Assembly (NCBI GenBank): GCA_002946415.1
Contig: NJPS01000048.1
Location: forward strand, 124,001 to 188,000
Length of the DNA stretch: 64,000 nt
Origin: Rutstroemia sp. NJR-2017a BVV2
Lineage: Eukaryota; Ascomycota; Leotiomycetes; Helotiales; Rutstroemiaceae
Direction of reading: 5' to 3'
Under the pieces are notes generated by a model. That model saw only the letters and a list, made by a program, of their open reading frames with translations. It did not search any database and was not told the DNA's origin. The first letter of the stretch is position 1; each line of letters begins with the position of its first letter. Both the position numbers and the translations under genes were made by a program. Shown here in pieces: positions 10,130 through 22,632 of the stretch.

Positions 10130-12108
10130 ATGGAACCACAGGCAAGCGAGCTTTGCAATTTCTGCATTGGATTAATTCCGCCAAAGGAAGGATCGTCGCT
10201 AAATCGAGATCATCATCCTAACATGGGGCTTCTAGAAAGATGTAGTCAAGACTGTTTGATTTGTAGAGTTTTGTTAGGCGATTGGTCCCTAGAAAAGATT
10301 CGACGAAGGTTTCCAGACATTGGGAACAAAGCCTACGAATCCATGGCTCTTGAGGTCAAAGTGAAAGAAGTTCGGCGTGTTGGCTCTGGAATTTCATGGG
10401 CAATATTAGAGGTTGATTTTTATATTCGAGGATTCATCTATTGTTCCTCTTTTTCAATCACTACATGCAACGCCAAATGTATGTTAGCACCTCCCCTATT
10501 GCTTGATATCCGCTTAAGGATCTCTTCACAGCCGGTAGTGCAAGCCTGCCGATTTGGAGAGGTGCTACTACATCGTCCTCGGATAAAGTCTTTACCTTGA
10601 AGTCGTGGCTTCATGATTGCGAGACTAACCACAAGAACTGCAAGACTCCTGTGCGTCAACTGCCGAAGAGGTTGATAGATATTGGCTCGCTCGGTGTTCG
10701 TCCACCCAGACTTGTCATGTCTGAAGATTTACACCACCAAGATATCAAATACGCTACCTTGAGCTATTGCTGGGGAAACCAAAATTTATGTACGTATGGA
10801 GAGAATGAGAGTTCATACAAGGAAGGAATACCGTTTCAGCTCATTCCCAGGACTCTACAGGATGCTATGACCTTGACATACAACTTAAATATACAATATC
10901 TATGGATTGATGCTCTCTGTATAATCCAGGATAACGACGCAGAATGGAAAGCCGAAATTCCTAGGATGCAAGATATCTACTCAGGGAGCTCGATCACAAT
11001 TGCCGCTACAGATGCAATTGACTGTTCCGTCGGCTGCTTTTTCCCTGAGCCCAGAGAGTTGGATAAGAGCGAAGTTTTCTTAACCATCTCAAACACTGGT
11101 TGTGATGTGGGAACCATTGTGCGAGTCCAGAAGGGCGATATCAGGACATCTGCGGGATACTCAGCACTTAATACTAGAGGCTGGGTTCTTCAAGAGCTGG
11201 TGCTCTCACATCGCACCGTGCATTGCATGCGCGCTGGACTCTATTGGGAATGTAGATCTGAGTGCCGGAGTGAGGCAGGTCTTGTGTTCGATCGAGCAGC
11301 AAATCATCAGAGTTCAGTACCTGTTCTATCTGGAAATATGCGGCACGCGACGTTTAAAACATGGTGGAAATGGATCGAAAGTTACTCGCGACGACATTTC
11401 TCCTTCTGGAATGACAGGCTTCCAGCCTTAATTGGAATCGTTCAGTACTATCAACAGGCTACAGAAGATGTCCCAATTCTCGGCCTATGGGAAGGTTCTT
11501 TTTGCCAGGACTTACTGTGGATGAGAGTTACGAAACTGGCTGAAGAGGTTGAGCCAACTCCAATTGAACAGATTGAATTTCCGTCTTGGACCTGGTTATC
11601 GTGCGCCTACGAAATTGCCTACGATTTCTGGAAACCCTCCCGCGGTAATGACGAGCTAAATCAAGATGTGCACGACCATGTCAACCTGGTCGAGTGGAAC
11701 GTGGTTTGGACCTCTGAGCCCTTAATATCCAGGATTGAATCCTCTCGACTGGTATTAGAGGGGCCGGTCCAAGAACATATGCTGAGCGTTGCACCTCAAG
11801 GAAAAGATCACAATCCTACCTACTTGGACGTTGACAACGAGAAGCCAGATTTTGAAAATCGTCCTTTTCCATGGAGATGTTCCGGTCAGTTCGACGACGG
11901 ACCCCGAATATCCCGTGTTCAATATTTGTGTCTCCTTTTAAGATCAAGAGATTCTGAGGAGAATGGAAAGACATACATAAGGGAGACATTCCTTATTCTG
12001 GAATCTGACTACAGCACTGATGCATATCGGCGAGTTGGAATAGGAAACTTTTTCGGAGAGGAAAGAAGTTTTGATCCAAAACTTCGACGTACTATAAGTC
12101 TCCTTTGA
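10130..12108 (+). CDS. HET-domain protein (heterokaryon incompatibility), two exons
   Basis: Model: join(10130..10478, 10532..12108), 641 aa. The 53-nt intron (GTATGT..CACAG) is the choice that brings the two reading frames together. The N-terminus has a CxxC-type cap (CNFC, then CSQDCLICRVL). The HET domain runs from about residue 189 (YATLSYCWG) through 238-249 (YLWIDALCIIQD) to RGWVLQE near 331, followed by a long C-terminal region with PSWTWLS. HET proteins trigger cell death after non-self recognition between hyphae; this one has no visible NTPase or repeat domain. It lies 1.7 kb from the RIP-ruined repeat block. The allele or partner it recognises cannot be told from sequence. The fold is certain, the specific role is not. 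Confidence 0.9.
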
Positions 12109-12700
12109 ACGTTCCGGGACAAGGTTTACCAATCGATAATGAGCAAGTCACTTGGGGCCAGTCACTTTGGGCCAGTAACAGGGTAAATCGCATGAATATA
12201 CTGGATTATGATGTTCGAGTAATTTTGGCGTGAAAATGAGAAAATGAGAAAATAAGAAAAGAAAGGGAATGGGTGTTAGAAGGTGCAGTATATATTCTGG
12301 GATATATCAAGGTATCCGTAGATCAACTTCAGTTTATAGTATCTATAAGCTTCGTATATCGGTTTTTGGATTTTGGCCCTCGACTTCCCAGGAAACCGAA
12401 TACTATCAACGGTTTTCCAACAAACAGTTATCGTAATACAGAATCTCCATTATAGAGAATTAATATCTGAAGTCTTATTGTACTTCATCTTCTTATCAAT
12501 TAAGAATATATTACTTGATAGGTATAGAGACCGATTTATGATCTCAGTTACTATATAACGAACGGTATATGAACAGGTAGAAAGAAAGAGAAAAATAAAC
12601 TATTTGTAGTTGGAGATCGGTTTTTTATATATAGTGTTACAAAACATTTAGTTAAAGTGGGTTGTAAGCAAATTACCGATAACAGCAACTGGAGCAAACA
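12109..12700. other. Intergenic, no gene seen
   Basis: AT-leaning sequence between the HET gene and the tRNA. Small ORFs at 12273-12558 have no coding character. It presumably holds the HET 3' UTR and the tRNA upstream region. Confidence 0.5.
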
Positions 12701-12786
12701 TCTTTGATGGTCTAACGGTCATGATTTCCGCTTGTCATTCATCTGGCAATGCGCGGGAGACCGGGGTTCGACTCCCCGTCAGAGAG
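12701..12786 (+). tRNA. tRNA-Asp (GTC) with a 14-nt intron
   Basis: The acceptor stem TCTTTGA (12701-12707) pairs with TCAGAGA (12779-12785), with discriminator G at 12786. The anticodon stem TCCGC pairs with GCGGG around loop TTGTCA..C, giving anticodon GTC. The T arm is CGGGG-TTCGACT-CCCCG. The 14-nt intron (12738-12751) lies one base 3' of the anticodon, the canonical nuclear tRNA intron site. A T-rich pol III terminator follows near 12806. Confidence 0.93.
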
Positions 12787-15624
12787 TGTATCTGAGTTCA
12801 TACCAATTTTTTTACGTTTTCTTTTGATATATTTTTTCGTTTTTTGATTTTGTCCAAATCTGCGGGTTAACCGAAGAGTCGGGTCGGGTTGTGTTATCTC
12901 GGCAAAGTCTCGTTAGTGTGTATTATGTAAGCCTCATAAGTACTTATTCATACTTAACCCCGACCGACACCTTTGAGTTTGCAACCCCGATACCTTTGAG
13001 TTCGCAATCCCGAAATCAACTTGGCCTTGGAGCGCTGGCTTCGGGTTGAATTCTCAATTTAATTGACTTCTTTTACCTATTTGAATCCCTCTTTAAGCTT
13101 GGGATTCCACCAGAGCATATCTCACATATTAGAGGCTACAGCAGCCCTCCTCACTGTCATGTACTTCCGACTCAAAGTATAAATCGTGGCATTGCATCTT
13201 CCCAATCTGTATTTGCTTGTTGATAGGCAGTCATGTCTTTATTTGCAAGGGTGTAACACATTCAGATTAACTCTCGAATACACCACAGAGACGAATCAAA
13301 CAGATTGAGCGCTCGATGAGATACTTCTTGCCTTCCTATACAGTACATCTACGCGGCTGCAGTTTGTGAGCACCACATATATAACATCCAGCCGTCCTGA
13401 TTAGTTTGACTCCACAACGATGATGATGTTTTGGATGGTGTCGGGGTCCAAAAGCTGCGATCTAACGTCAGAATCTTGTACGGTGCAATGAAAAACGTTC
13501 CACGGTAAGAGCGTGCTCGAACATGCTGTTGACGGATCGCCCAAATTATCTCGTTCGCCCTCCAGAATCTTCCTCGATATCCTTGGGAAACTATATCTAA
13601 AGATACACCCAGTTCCACCTACCTGTAACGTCTCTACAGTTGAAAGCCCGGGCAATCCACAGTCACACCGCAAAGACCTGCATGATCTTGATTCGAGAAG
13701 GGCTTTTCCGATCAATAACAAAGAGGTGCCCATTGCTACCCAAAGTTTCTGTGCTAGTTACATGATTTACTCCGTTAACCAACTTGGAGAACAAGCCAGA
13801 CGCCACCGGGTTGAACACCGAGCAGATTAATTCATTCTACATGTACCCTTACTTCCGATACAAGTCCATAGTTGTGCGTGATAGAAAAGTATTGATCCAA
13901 AAGAGTTAACAGCAGGGATCTGGGACCTCCCAATGACCTATATCTACCATAGGTCTGCGGGATGAATATATGCATACAGGAAGCCATATAGGCCTCCAGG
14001 AGAGCTCTTCAATTTTATTCTTATGATAGGTCGATTGGAAGCATAGTTTCGTATAAAGAGCTGAATTTGAAATAAGGCATGCCGGCGCAAGCCAACCTCG
14101 CTGAGTCGCTGGCGCCACTGTTACCTCTTGCTTCGCGCGACGATTTTCCACCATACTATCTACTTTCACTTTTCGAAGGTTACTCAGGGCTTCTTCCAGA
14201 CGCCGGATTGTTACGGAGCGTGACACGATGGAATGTGCTGTTTTGTGTGGAAAGTTGTCTTCTTCAATGGACGTCTGTAGCGAGTTACTAGTAGTTTCAT
14301 TGATGACAGTGGAAACATCAAAGGTCTATTCAAGTCGAAGATAGTACGCGGAGATTTGTGACAAATCTTCCCACGTCTTTTCGAAGGTCCTGCCAGTAAT
14401 ATTCGAGTCCTAAGGAACTGGGAAACCCCGTGGAGTTTCGCGAAAGACTGAAGGATATCGTTAGACCAAGGGCTGTTACGTTTCGATCGGTACATCTAAA
14501 TGATGCATGCATTCTCAAACCCAATGTCCAACATCCGCTCTGCGATGCTACGGGTAGGGATCCATTCAATCAAAGACACAGCTAAAATGAAACTGTTGTT
14601 GAAAGATCACAGGCGTTCATCGTATAATTGCAGCGGTGGGCACACTTCCTGCCGGTGACAATATTGAAGCTCTGAAAAGGATGGTTGATTATGCCGCCGA
14701 AGTCAATGCAAGCATATACGCAGCTGAAACAGTGAATGAGGATGGTACCGATGTTGCAGCTGTATCGAATCGTCAGATGGAATACTGGTTTCGCGGATGG
14801 CTTAAGTTTGTCTTAACTGGCGCGAGGATTTCACTTCCACGCAGAAAGAGGGCACGAAAAACGTTCTTCATTCCTGGGAAAACAGTCGATACATGGGCCG
14901 AAAATGCCAAAACCATGTCATGTCAGCGTAATCCAACATGATTTATTGATGGCATGGATATAAATGGTGACTATAGAATGGAATCTTCCTTGTTGGTAAA
15001 ACCATTCAGTCATACTAACTTGCCCAGGCCGCGTTGAACTCAGCTGGAAGTACCACACTTCGGGTAGAATTATACTTCTCTTCTATAATGAACATCGAAA
15101 AGCTGCATATATAAAATCCTCAGCTCTAAAGGATATAAGGTTCAACAACTCTGTTGTTATCCTTGCAAGCTTATGGCCAGAAGCTTCGCAAGCCGATCAC
15201 TATGTTGTCCAAGAAAGAAGGTGGAGATCGATCGCCACCTATCCCGCTTCAGTGGTGGAACGTGGTGGAACTACATAACACTCCATACAACATTATTGAT
15301 CCGAAGCTGAAAAGTACATTCCACGAGTACTCTTACCGCGTGGTAGGTACGTATTCAGATCACCAGATGTCAACCCGACTTGGCGTAGCCTTAAGCGATC
15401 TTCGTAAGACAAGAAGCTGTCCAAGATGCTCACACTGTGAGCGGCGATGTCTCTTAATAGCATCATTTTATTATTTTTGGATGCAGAATTGGTGACAGGC
15501 TGTAATCTCAGTATTCGCTTCTCTACTTAAGGGCAACATGAAAACCTCACCAGACCAGAGTCAAGGCGGTTTTACACCATCTCTTCATAATCACCAAATA
15601 TAACTGCTCTAGAAAACTGATCAA
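12787..15624. other. Decayed intergenic region with short coding-like fragments
   Basis: No recognisable gene. Several ORFs of 80-113 codons on both strands (for example minus 13401-13733, minus 13906-14226, plus 14636-14941, plus 15154-15495) have non-random composition but match no family I can name. They may be pieces of dead genes. 14636-14941 is the most protein-like. Confidence 0.4.
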
Positions 15625-17030
15625 CATCATATTAAGTGATAAATCTATTTTCATCACTGGTGGCTCGGGGTTTTTAGGCACAGTCCTAGTTTGTCGTCTA
15701 GTTTTTGACACATCCGTGAGTAATATCTGTCTCCTAGTAAGAGGTGGAAAGCCTTAAGTTACTCTTCTCACATTTCAGGTCATATAATAACCTCGTCTTT
15801 AGCCACCTATTCTCAAAATGGGCCAAAAGCCTTCCTCCAGAAATGTTGAATGCCCTCGAAGGAAGTCCTAAAATCACTGTGGTCAGTGGTGACATTACTC
15901 TGCCTTCCTTGGGTCTTTCCGAAACAGATCAAGAGCACATTAGAGCGACCTCAACAATCTTATCCACGCAGCCTCATCCTTGAGTCTCGGCGCCCGGCTC
16001 GCATTTATTGCACCCTCTATTATCGAAGCCAGTCTCGAAACAGCCAAGCTTGCTCTGAGCTGTCCTGGATTAGAACTCTTTGTTTATATTTCGACAGCCT
16101 ACGCAAATAGCCACTTGCATCAGCAGCATGAAGGAATCAAAACACGAGTAGAAGAAAAGATATATCCCTTGCTACCAAGTGATGATGATCTAGAGAATGC
16201 CAGCCCTGAAGAAGAGTATGTTAATATTAAACTTCACGGGACGAACAAACAGTTTCAGCTCTCAGATTTCCCATGGGCGTATGGATATGCAAAACACTTC
16301 ACGGAAAATTTGCTACTGAGAAAATTCCAAGACGACCAGATTTCAGGCCTCGGAAAAGAAACGGAGCTGTCAAGTCTCCCCAGCAAATTTCTTATCATAC
16401 GGCCAGCCACTATTGGGCCTTCCCAGACTTGGCCATATGCAAATTTTGAAGTCACCGGCTCCGTACCTTCTTCAACTCTTGCTGCCGCCATGATAATCGA
16501 ACTTCCTCAAAAGATAAACTTTGCCTCCCGAATGGATGACTCTTGGACCGAAACGACTATGAACGAGATTCCCGTAGATATGGTAGCCAACCCATATTTT
16601 AATGCATCTAGTTTACAATTCGCATGGTATCGTCTATGCTGTTGCGCCAAAAGACCAGTTAATTTCGATGGGCGACTTCATGCGGGGGATGACGAAGACT
16701 CGACGTTTACCCTGGATGCCAAAAATTGTGTGGAAGGAGGTGCACTGGCGTTCTAGAGAGTTATGTACTATAGCTAGGATATTTGTGGTTCTTGGGACTT
16801 CCTATGATTTTTGTCAAGACTTCAATGAAAGTTTGCTTGCGAGAATAAGCACCGACGAGCTGGAGAGTTTCCCTCTGTGCGCGTCAAGACATCCTGTGGT
16901 GGATGGCTTTTACGACTTTACTGGTAGAAGAGAGGCAATTTTGGCATGTGTGGAAGCTATTCTCGAGAGAAAAGGTTATTCAGCATGGATATTCAGATTT
17001 CTATGGAAGAATGTCTGGGACATAGTTTAA
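15625..17030 (+). pseudogene. Fatty acyl-CoA reductase (NAD-binding_4 / male-sterility type), frameshifted
   Basis: The conserved parts occur in order but in alternating frames. First comes the NAD(P)-binding loop ITGGSGFLGTVL and LLVRGG (frame 2, ends about 15756). Then KITVVSGDITLPSLGLS (frame 0, to about 15950), LIHAASSLSLGARL and FVYISTAYANSH, then VEEKIYP and the YGYAKHFTE catalytic-type YxxxK (frame 2, to about 16600). Last come the sterile-domain-like C-terminus and stop at 17028 (frame 0). At least three frame changes fall in conserved segments, and introns would remove conserved residues. No in-frame ATG precedes the NAD loop. The intact enzyme would reduce fatty acyl-CoA to aldehyde or alcohol with NADPH. 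It looks like a relic rather than a working gene. Confidence 0.8.
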
Positions 17031-20000
17031 AGAAGTGTTGAGAATATGTTTTATCTTTGAATTTTTCTCAGTGGTTTCACGTAATGAAATCACACGATTT
17101 CTGACGTGCGTCAGGGGAGAAATACTTCTTCCTATATATCATTTATGTGTCTGTTTTGCAAAGATGCAGTTCAGATTATTTCAGCCGAATTGCATTCGTT
17201 CGCTCAGTCTCCTGGAACAGGCTGAACCTTGCTCTGTGCCTGTCAATGTCAATGTTCTAATTCAAGCAACAAACCTCTGATTAAGATCATCTATTGGCAA
17301 AAATCTGCAAATGATCATGCTCTAGACCTAATATGTGTCTCTCATGATGCATCAATGCATCGTATCCATTATTCAGCAACACGATATCACTATTTTCATC
17401 CCCATCCTCATCATTCACTTCCATTTCTCTATCCATGCTTACTTACAGCCCCGGCTCCTGCTTTGTCTGGAACGGCCTAGACGCCACAGATCTGGTCTCG
17501 GAATGATCATTTGTTGGAATATAACTGGAGGTGGCGAGCTGCTGCTTCTGTTTTCCTTTCTTGTCACAGCCTTCCGGGCGTCTGGTCTCTGACAATTTCG
17601 ATTCGGTTACCCTCCGCTTTCGTGATGATGATGGTGAGACTTCGGGATTAGTAGGATTTGATGGGACGCCAAGTAGACCGTGCGATGATCATTGAGTCGA
17701 GGAGTGTTCTGAGCAGTGCGCGGAGATGAGCTGCATGGCCATGCATTTACAGCTCCCTTGAGTTTATCTGGAATTGATCCATCAGCCTAACATCAAACCT
17801 TCCCCACGCGCACGCGCACCCGCACTGTCGCCTTATTCACCTTTTGGCCACGATGCACTCAAAAAGGGTGCAGTGGCAGCTGGTAGGTGATCAAGGCTGA
17901 TTCATATTAATCAGGGCATAAGGCCCTTCTATATAGTCCTCTATGTACAAGACCATCCGATGTATGCTGCTGCTGCGCCGTGCATTCGGACCGACACGCA
18001 CCTATACAACTTTGGTTGGGTGAGACAACGAAACAGATATATGTGGTAGGAGAATTCGAGACCATGGCAGCGTATTCAGTGCCAACTTGCCAACGATCCG
18101 ACGGCTCTAGTATCACCAATTAACAAGTCCCTCCCTCCAAATTCGATAGTAAATTATATACTTGATAGCACAAGGGAGCTTCTGGAAGTTGGTGGCCTTG
18201 CCATGGGACTCGATAAACACGACCGTTTGCTTAACTCCAGTTCCAAGTATTTGCAAGTAGCCAAGTAGCCTTCCTTGCAAGTAGTGTATCTGGACGCGAA
18301 AATAATATCAGCTCTTCCCCCAGAACATAGTTTTCCATCGTTACGATCGACTTTGATATCAGTATCTCATATACACATAGGCTCCCAACTTAATTTCACA
18401 TTCCCACTTCCCATCCTTAGTACTTAACTTTCCCTGTTACGACACTACGTAGTTCTCTTTCACACGAGTTTCTCAAAAAGCTCTCCGAAAGTAGTACTTT
18501 ATCTCTCTGCTCTCTTCCCGGGCGAGTTTCCCTTCCCATTGCGTGAGCTCACATCTCGCGTTCATGCAACGCCGGTGCATATATGTCGGTCTGATCTAAT
18601 GCCGAGTATTTAGAATCCGGGAATCTCCAAACCATCGTTTTCATACAGACTGTTGTAAGTCTTTTTCCGCGAATGGAAACGCTTCTCGGTCTACCTAGAG
18701 GATTCCGTGTTAATCTTGAGGCTCGTGTAGGCGAGTAGCTTCTGTTTTCCCCGAAATACTAACCCCCTCCCCCTTTCAAACCTATTCGATCTTCCACCAA
18801 ACCCACCCGACCTCTCGCAACCCCACCAACCTCAGATTCCCGTCCCAAAGCTTCCACCATATTGCCAGTCAATCCCACAGTCACAGTCACATCCACAACC
18901 TCATACATCCACATCCTCGTCCATCCTCATCCATCCACATCCTCGTTCATCCCCATCCCCATCCACCCAAAATACACAACACCCAATTCTCTCGTCCAAA
19001 ATCCCACCAAAGCCAACCAATATCATATCATAGATCCGTAGATCCGCAGATACATCTTCTAGAGACTATTCATTCACATTCAGCACACAGACAGGTAGCG
19101 GAAGCTCTAACTATTGAGAGATCACAGGTGTTTTATACAGGGGAGGGAGGATTATAAAGAGGTGATGCTGCGTGACGGTATTTATCACACATACTATAGC
19201 ATATGTGCAACTAGATGGTGGATATGAAATCGCTTGCCTATGTCATATTTCATTGCCTAGCATGACCATAGATGCAGCGTGCGATTCTGGTCTTACCGCT
19301 GCGGTTCAACAGCTTCGCTCCAGAAAATCGAGTCACGACTTGCAATTGCGGCGCCGGCCTAATCCTAGAGTCTCAAGAGTCAGATCCAGAGGTTGTGTTG
19401 GAGCCTGATAGCCGCTCCCGTGTGCGGGACTCATGAAGAAAATCTGTAATGGGGATTATGTGAATCGGACATTGAGAAGGCAGACCGGACAGCCTGAGAG
19501 AACGATTGGGCCGGGCCCATCTAAACTGGACATTGTCACGGGGAGGGCTTAGAGTTGTGAAGGGGTCCTCCTTTTGGCCACATTTCTAATTCTGAGTCCA
19601 GTGATAGGTAATCTTAGACAACCAACTTTGAGTCAAGCAACAGAAAATAAATGCGGGCAATGAGAATATGAATATGAATATGAATATGAATATGTATAGG
19701 CGTGATACGTATGGGAATACACGATGACCTTTTTACTTCATGAACATAACAGCTGGGTTGACAGAACACTAGTCGCGGCGATGAACTTGTATTTCGCTTC
19801 ACAGCCAGAGGCGCGGTGAAAACCATTGAACAGTAACAATGAAGACGATTGCAAGCGATGCACATATAAAGCCACATTGAAGAAGAGGCGAATACCCACT
19901 CACAGAATTCAGAAGTCACGCAGGGGTAACGAGACAAGAAGTAATGAGTGCGGATGGTGATTATATTATCTGCAGCTACGAAACTTCTAGTAAATTGACC

Positions 20001-21415
20001 TACCGGAGTTCAGCCCTGTTCATTTTTGTGGTCTCTGCACTCCCGGTTGGTGTTGGCAGCAGACGTGGAGGCCGTCGACAGGCAGTGGGGCAGGATTTGA
20101 TGGGTCAGAGACCGCTGGCTCAACTTTCGACAAAGACACATTTTATCTTGTATAGGTCCACCAAGAGACCATTGAGCTTCGATTCTTCGTCTCTCGGCAT
20201 ATGCATATGCCATCCCAAACACATCCTTCTCCCGTCCCCGACGCCAATCCCAGTAATATAACACTTCGAGTAAATCCCCATCAACCATTCCTAGAAGCCT
20301 TGCAAACAGATAGATGTTAGTAAACTGTTCAATTGAAATAAGTGATTGATCGAAAACATGTACATGCAAAATAGGTAAAATCAGAAGTAGATACGCGTTC
20401 TCAGCAATTGCAACTTCAATGTGCATCTGAGTGAGCTGGGTATAACGTGTGAGTTGTTCATCATTTTGGTGCTGGGAGGGAGAGGAGGGCTAGACAGCAG
20501 TGACGGTTGTGAGAGGTATACATACCAGGTGTGGTGTAGAAGTCCGCGAGGTCGAGTGATGCGCTGCTGTTAGTTTCTTCGAAGCTCAATATCTGTCGAG
20601 CTATTGGTATAGTATCAAAATAGGGACGGTTTTCCACCGATTAAGGAGAGGTAGGTCGCAGTGTTCCTTGCCTGTTCTATTAGTCAAAACGACGAGAATT
20701 CTGCTCAATGTGAATCCGCGACGACGGATAGAAGATCCAGATAATCTGTATCCAAGACAAAGCTCCTTAGAAGAAATATTCACACTGAGCAATGCTCCCG
20801 TAAACAATTGCTGTCAAGGTTGGGCATATTGGAGCCAAACGTTGATGAAATGTGCTTGCAAAAACAGCTCGAAAAAGAGCTTGCAAAAAAAGGTTGAACA
20901 TAAAAAAATAATTCTCGCAAAATTCCGCTCGGCAAAGGGGTGGCTCTAAAAATAGTGCTAAAAATGGATCGCCCCACGTCATCTCGTGTTCAGATTGTCC
21001 GGTGTACCCGGGTGGATTTATCGCCGAAACCCGAAGCTGTAGCTGTGCTGCCAGCAAAAGTTTGTTTGTACCTGTATGTGGATTATTGTTCTGGTTTCAC
21101 AGTTCCGAATATCACAATCTTAATGGTAGAAAATCCAAATTAGAGAGATAGAAGCTTCATTTTTTACTAAGCTATTCTATCCTATCCACTACCCAATCCA
21201 GTCTTTTCGCACCATCATATCCAGACCTTTCTGCAGTTGCATTTCCATCGGTCGAGCCATTAAGCAATAATTTTGTTCTAAAGGGGCGTATATCATTCAG
21301 TCATAAAAGGAGCCTGTAATCGGATGTCAGTATATGTTGGTTGGGGCCACCCTAGCACGAGACATTGACTCACGTATTAATTATAATAAAGGAGAGTCAT
21401 CAATCATCAAGTCTT
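17031..21415. other. Long gene-free stretch
   Basis: 4.4 kb with no convincing gene. It contains a hexanucleotide run (ATGAAT, about 19665-19695), a pyrimidine/C-rich stretch at 18740-19060 typical of an untranslated or promoter region, and scattered small ORFs. The largest (minus 20010-20426, 138 codons) matches nothing I know. A 15-nt motif, GGGCATAAGGCCCTT, at 17914 recurs near 42562. Confidence 0.5.
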
Positions 21416-22632
21416 CTAAGCTTGGACTGCATCAGCTCCACGCTTGTAGGTTCCGTAGTTGGCGTAAGATCCATAGCCAGTTGGAGTTGGAGTAGAGGTT
21501 GAGGATGATGAGGATGCGGTTGGGTATTTCTCGTAGTTGCCGTCTAAAAGATGTTCATGTTAGTAAATACTCTCGACATTGCTGCTGGATTTCACGGACA
21601 GTTGCCGTAGTTACCATCTAGGCGGGCGTAAAGTCAGCATTGCTCAGCCATAGCCATGAGACAATCCTTCAACTAATACCAAACTGACAGCAGCGAATGA
21701 AGGGGGATAGACTTACAGTCACCGTAGTTGCCATAGTCTGCTGGGTTGGCCTCTGGTGCCGCCTCACGAGCCTTCTTGTTCTTGTATGTTCCGTCTATTG
21801 AATTGGTTAGTTTGTAAAGATTTCACCATGGACGATGTACTCACAGTTTGCATAAGAGCCGTATCCTGTTGGAGTTGGGGATGCGGTAGTGGAGGTGGAA
21901 GTAGAAGTGGAGGTGGGCTTGGCAGTAGTGGAGGTGGAGGTGGAAGTGGAAGTAGCTGGTGTGTAGTTCTCATAGTTGCCATCTAGAAGTCCATGATATC
22001 AGTTCTGCGTGGCATTCAATATGATGAGAGGTACTAACAGTTCCCGTAGTCACCATAGTTTCCGTAGTCTGCAGGAGCAGCTTCTGGGGCAGGTTCTGGA
22101 GCAGCTTCTCTGGCCTTCTTGTACGAGTTGTATGTACCATCTATGAAGACTTGATTAGCAAATGCATTCAAAGTATTGCCAATTCAGGGTACACTTACAT
22201 GAGCCATAGTTTCCGTATCCGGTAGGAGTAGGAGTGGCAGTGGTTGAGGTCGAGGTTTTGCTTGTGCTTGTGCTCGAGGTGGAGGTGGTGGAGGGAGTCG
22301 AGGTGGAGGTGGAGGTGGGGGAGGGAGTAGAGGTGGTAGTCTTAGAGGTGGTCGTAGCAGGAATGGTATCTAAGTCGTCAATGTAAGTCTTAAGTCAACG
22401 CCCAAGGCTCAGTGAAATACTAACAGGCTCCGTAGTTGCCGTAGTTGCCATAGTCGCCATCTAAATCTATGATCAGTATGTGAGATTACCTAGTGAGCTT
22501 CAGGTACAACTTACAGTCACCATAGCCTTGAGGAGCAGCCTCAGCCTTGGCTACTGGTTCAGCAATTGGTGCGGCACTGACACCAGCGGCACCAAGTGCC
22601 AGAAGCAAGATGAAATCGCGTGAGAAGAGCAT
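21416..22632 (-). CDS. Secreted Tyr/Gly-rich repeat protein with dibasic sites, candidate RiPP (dikaritin-type) precursor, eight exons
   Basis: Exons (minus): 22632-22515, 22460-22425, 22369-22199, 22140-22039, 21982-21845, 21794-21717, 21617-21600, 21543-21416; 262 aa. Every junction is phase 1 and splits a Tyr codon as T|AY. Residues 1-20 form a signal peptide (MLFSRDFILLLALGAAGVSA). Two cassette types then alternate: Ser/Thr/Pro-rich linkers ending TPTPTGYG, and Tyr-rich units of type YGxYGxY that contain KK or KR, followed by AREAAPE or GADA. These dibasic sites plus Ala/Glu/Pro spacers resemble Kex2/Ste13 processing of pro-alpha-factor and of dikaritin precursors. It is transcribed divergently from the UstYa-family oxidase at 24374, about 1.7 kb away. 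Inference: processed, Tyr-crosslinked secreted peptides. Alternative: an O-glycosylated cell-wall protein. The donor of the 18-nt exon (GTCCGT) is weak, so that exon may be skipped. Confidence 0.8.

Noticed and set aside
15720..15780. Possible intron GTAAGA..TTTCAG in the acyl-CoA reductase
   Set aside because: It would remove the conserved LLVRGG segment, so a frameshift is the better explanation.
20010..20426. 138-codon minus-strand ORF
   Set aside because: No recognisable motif, no upstream promoter features; kept only as a note in the gap entry.
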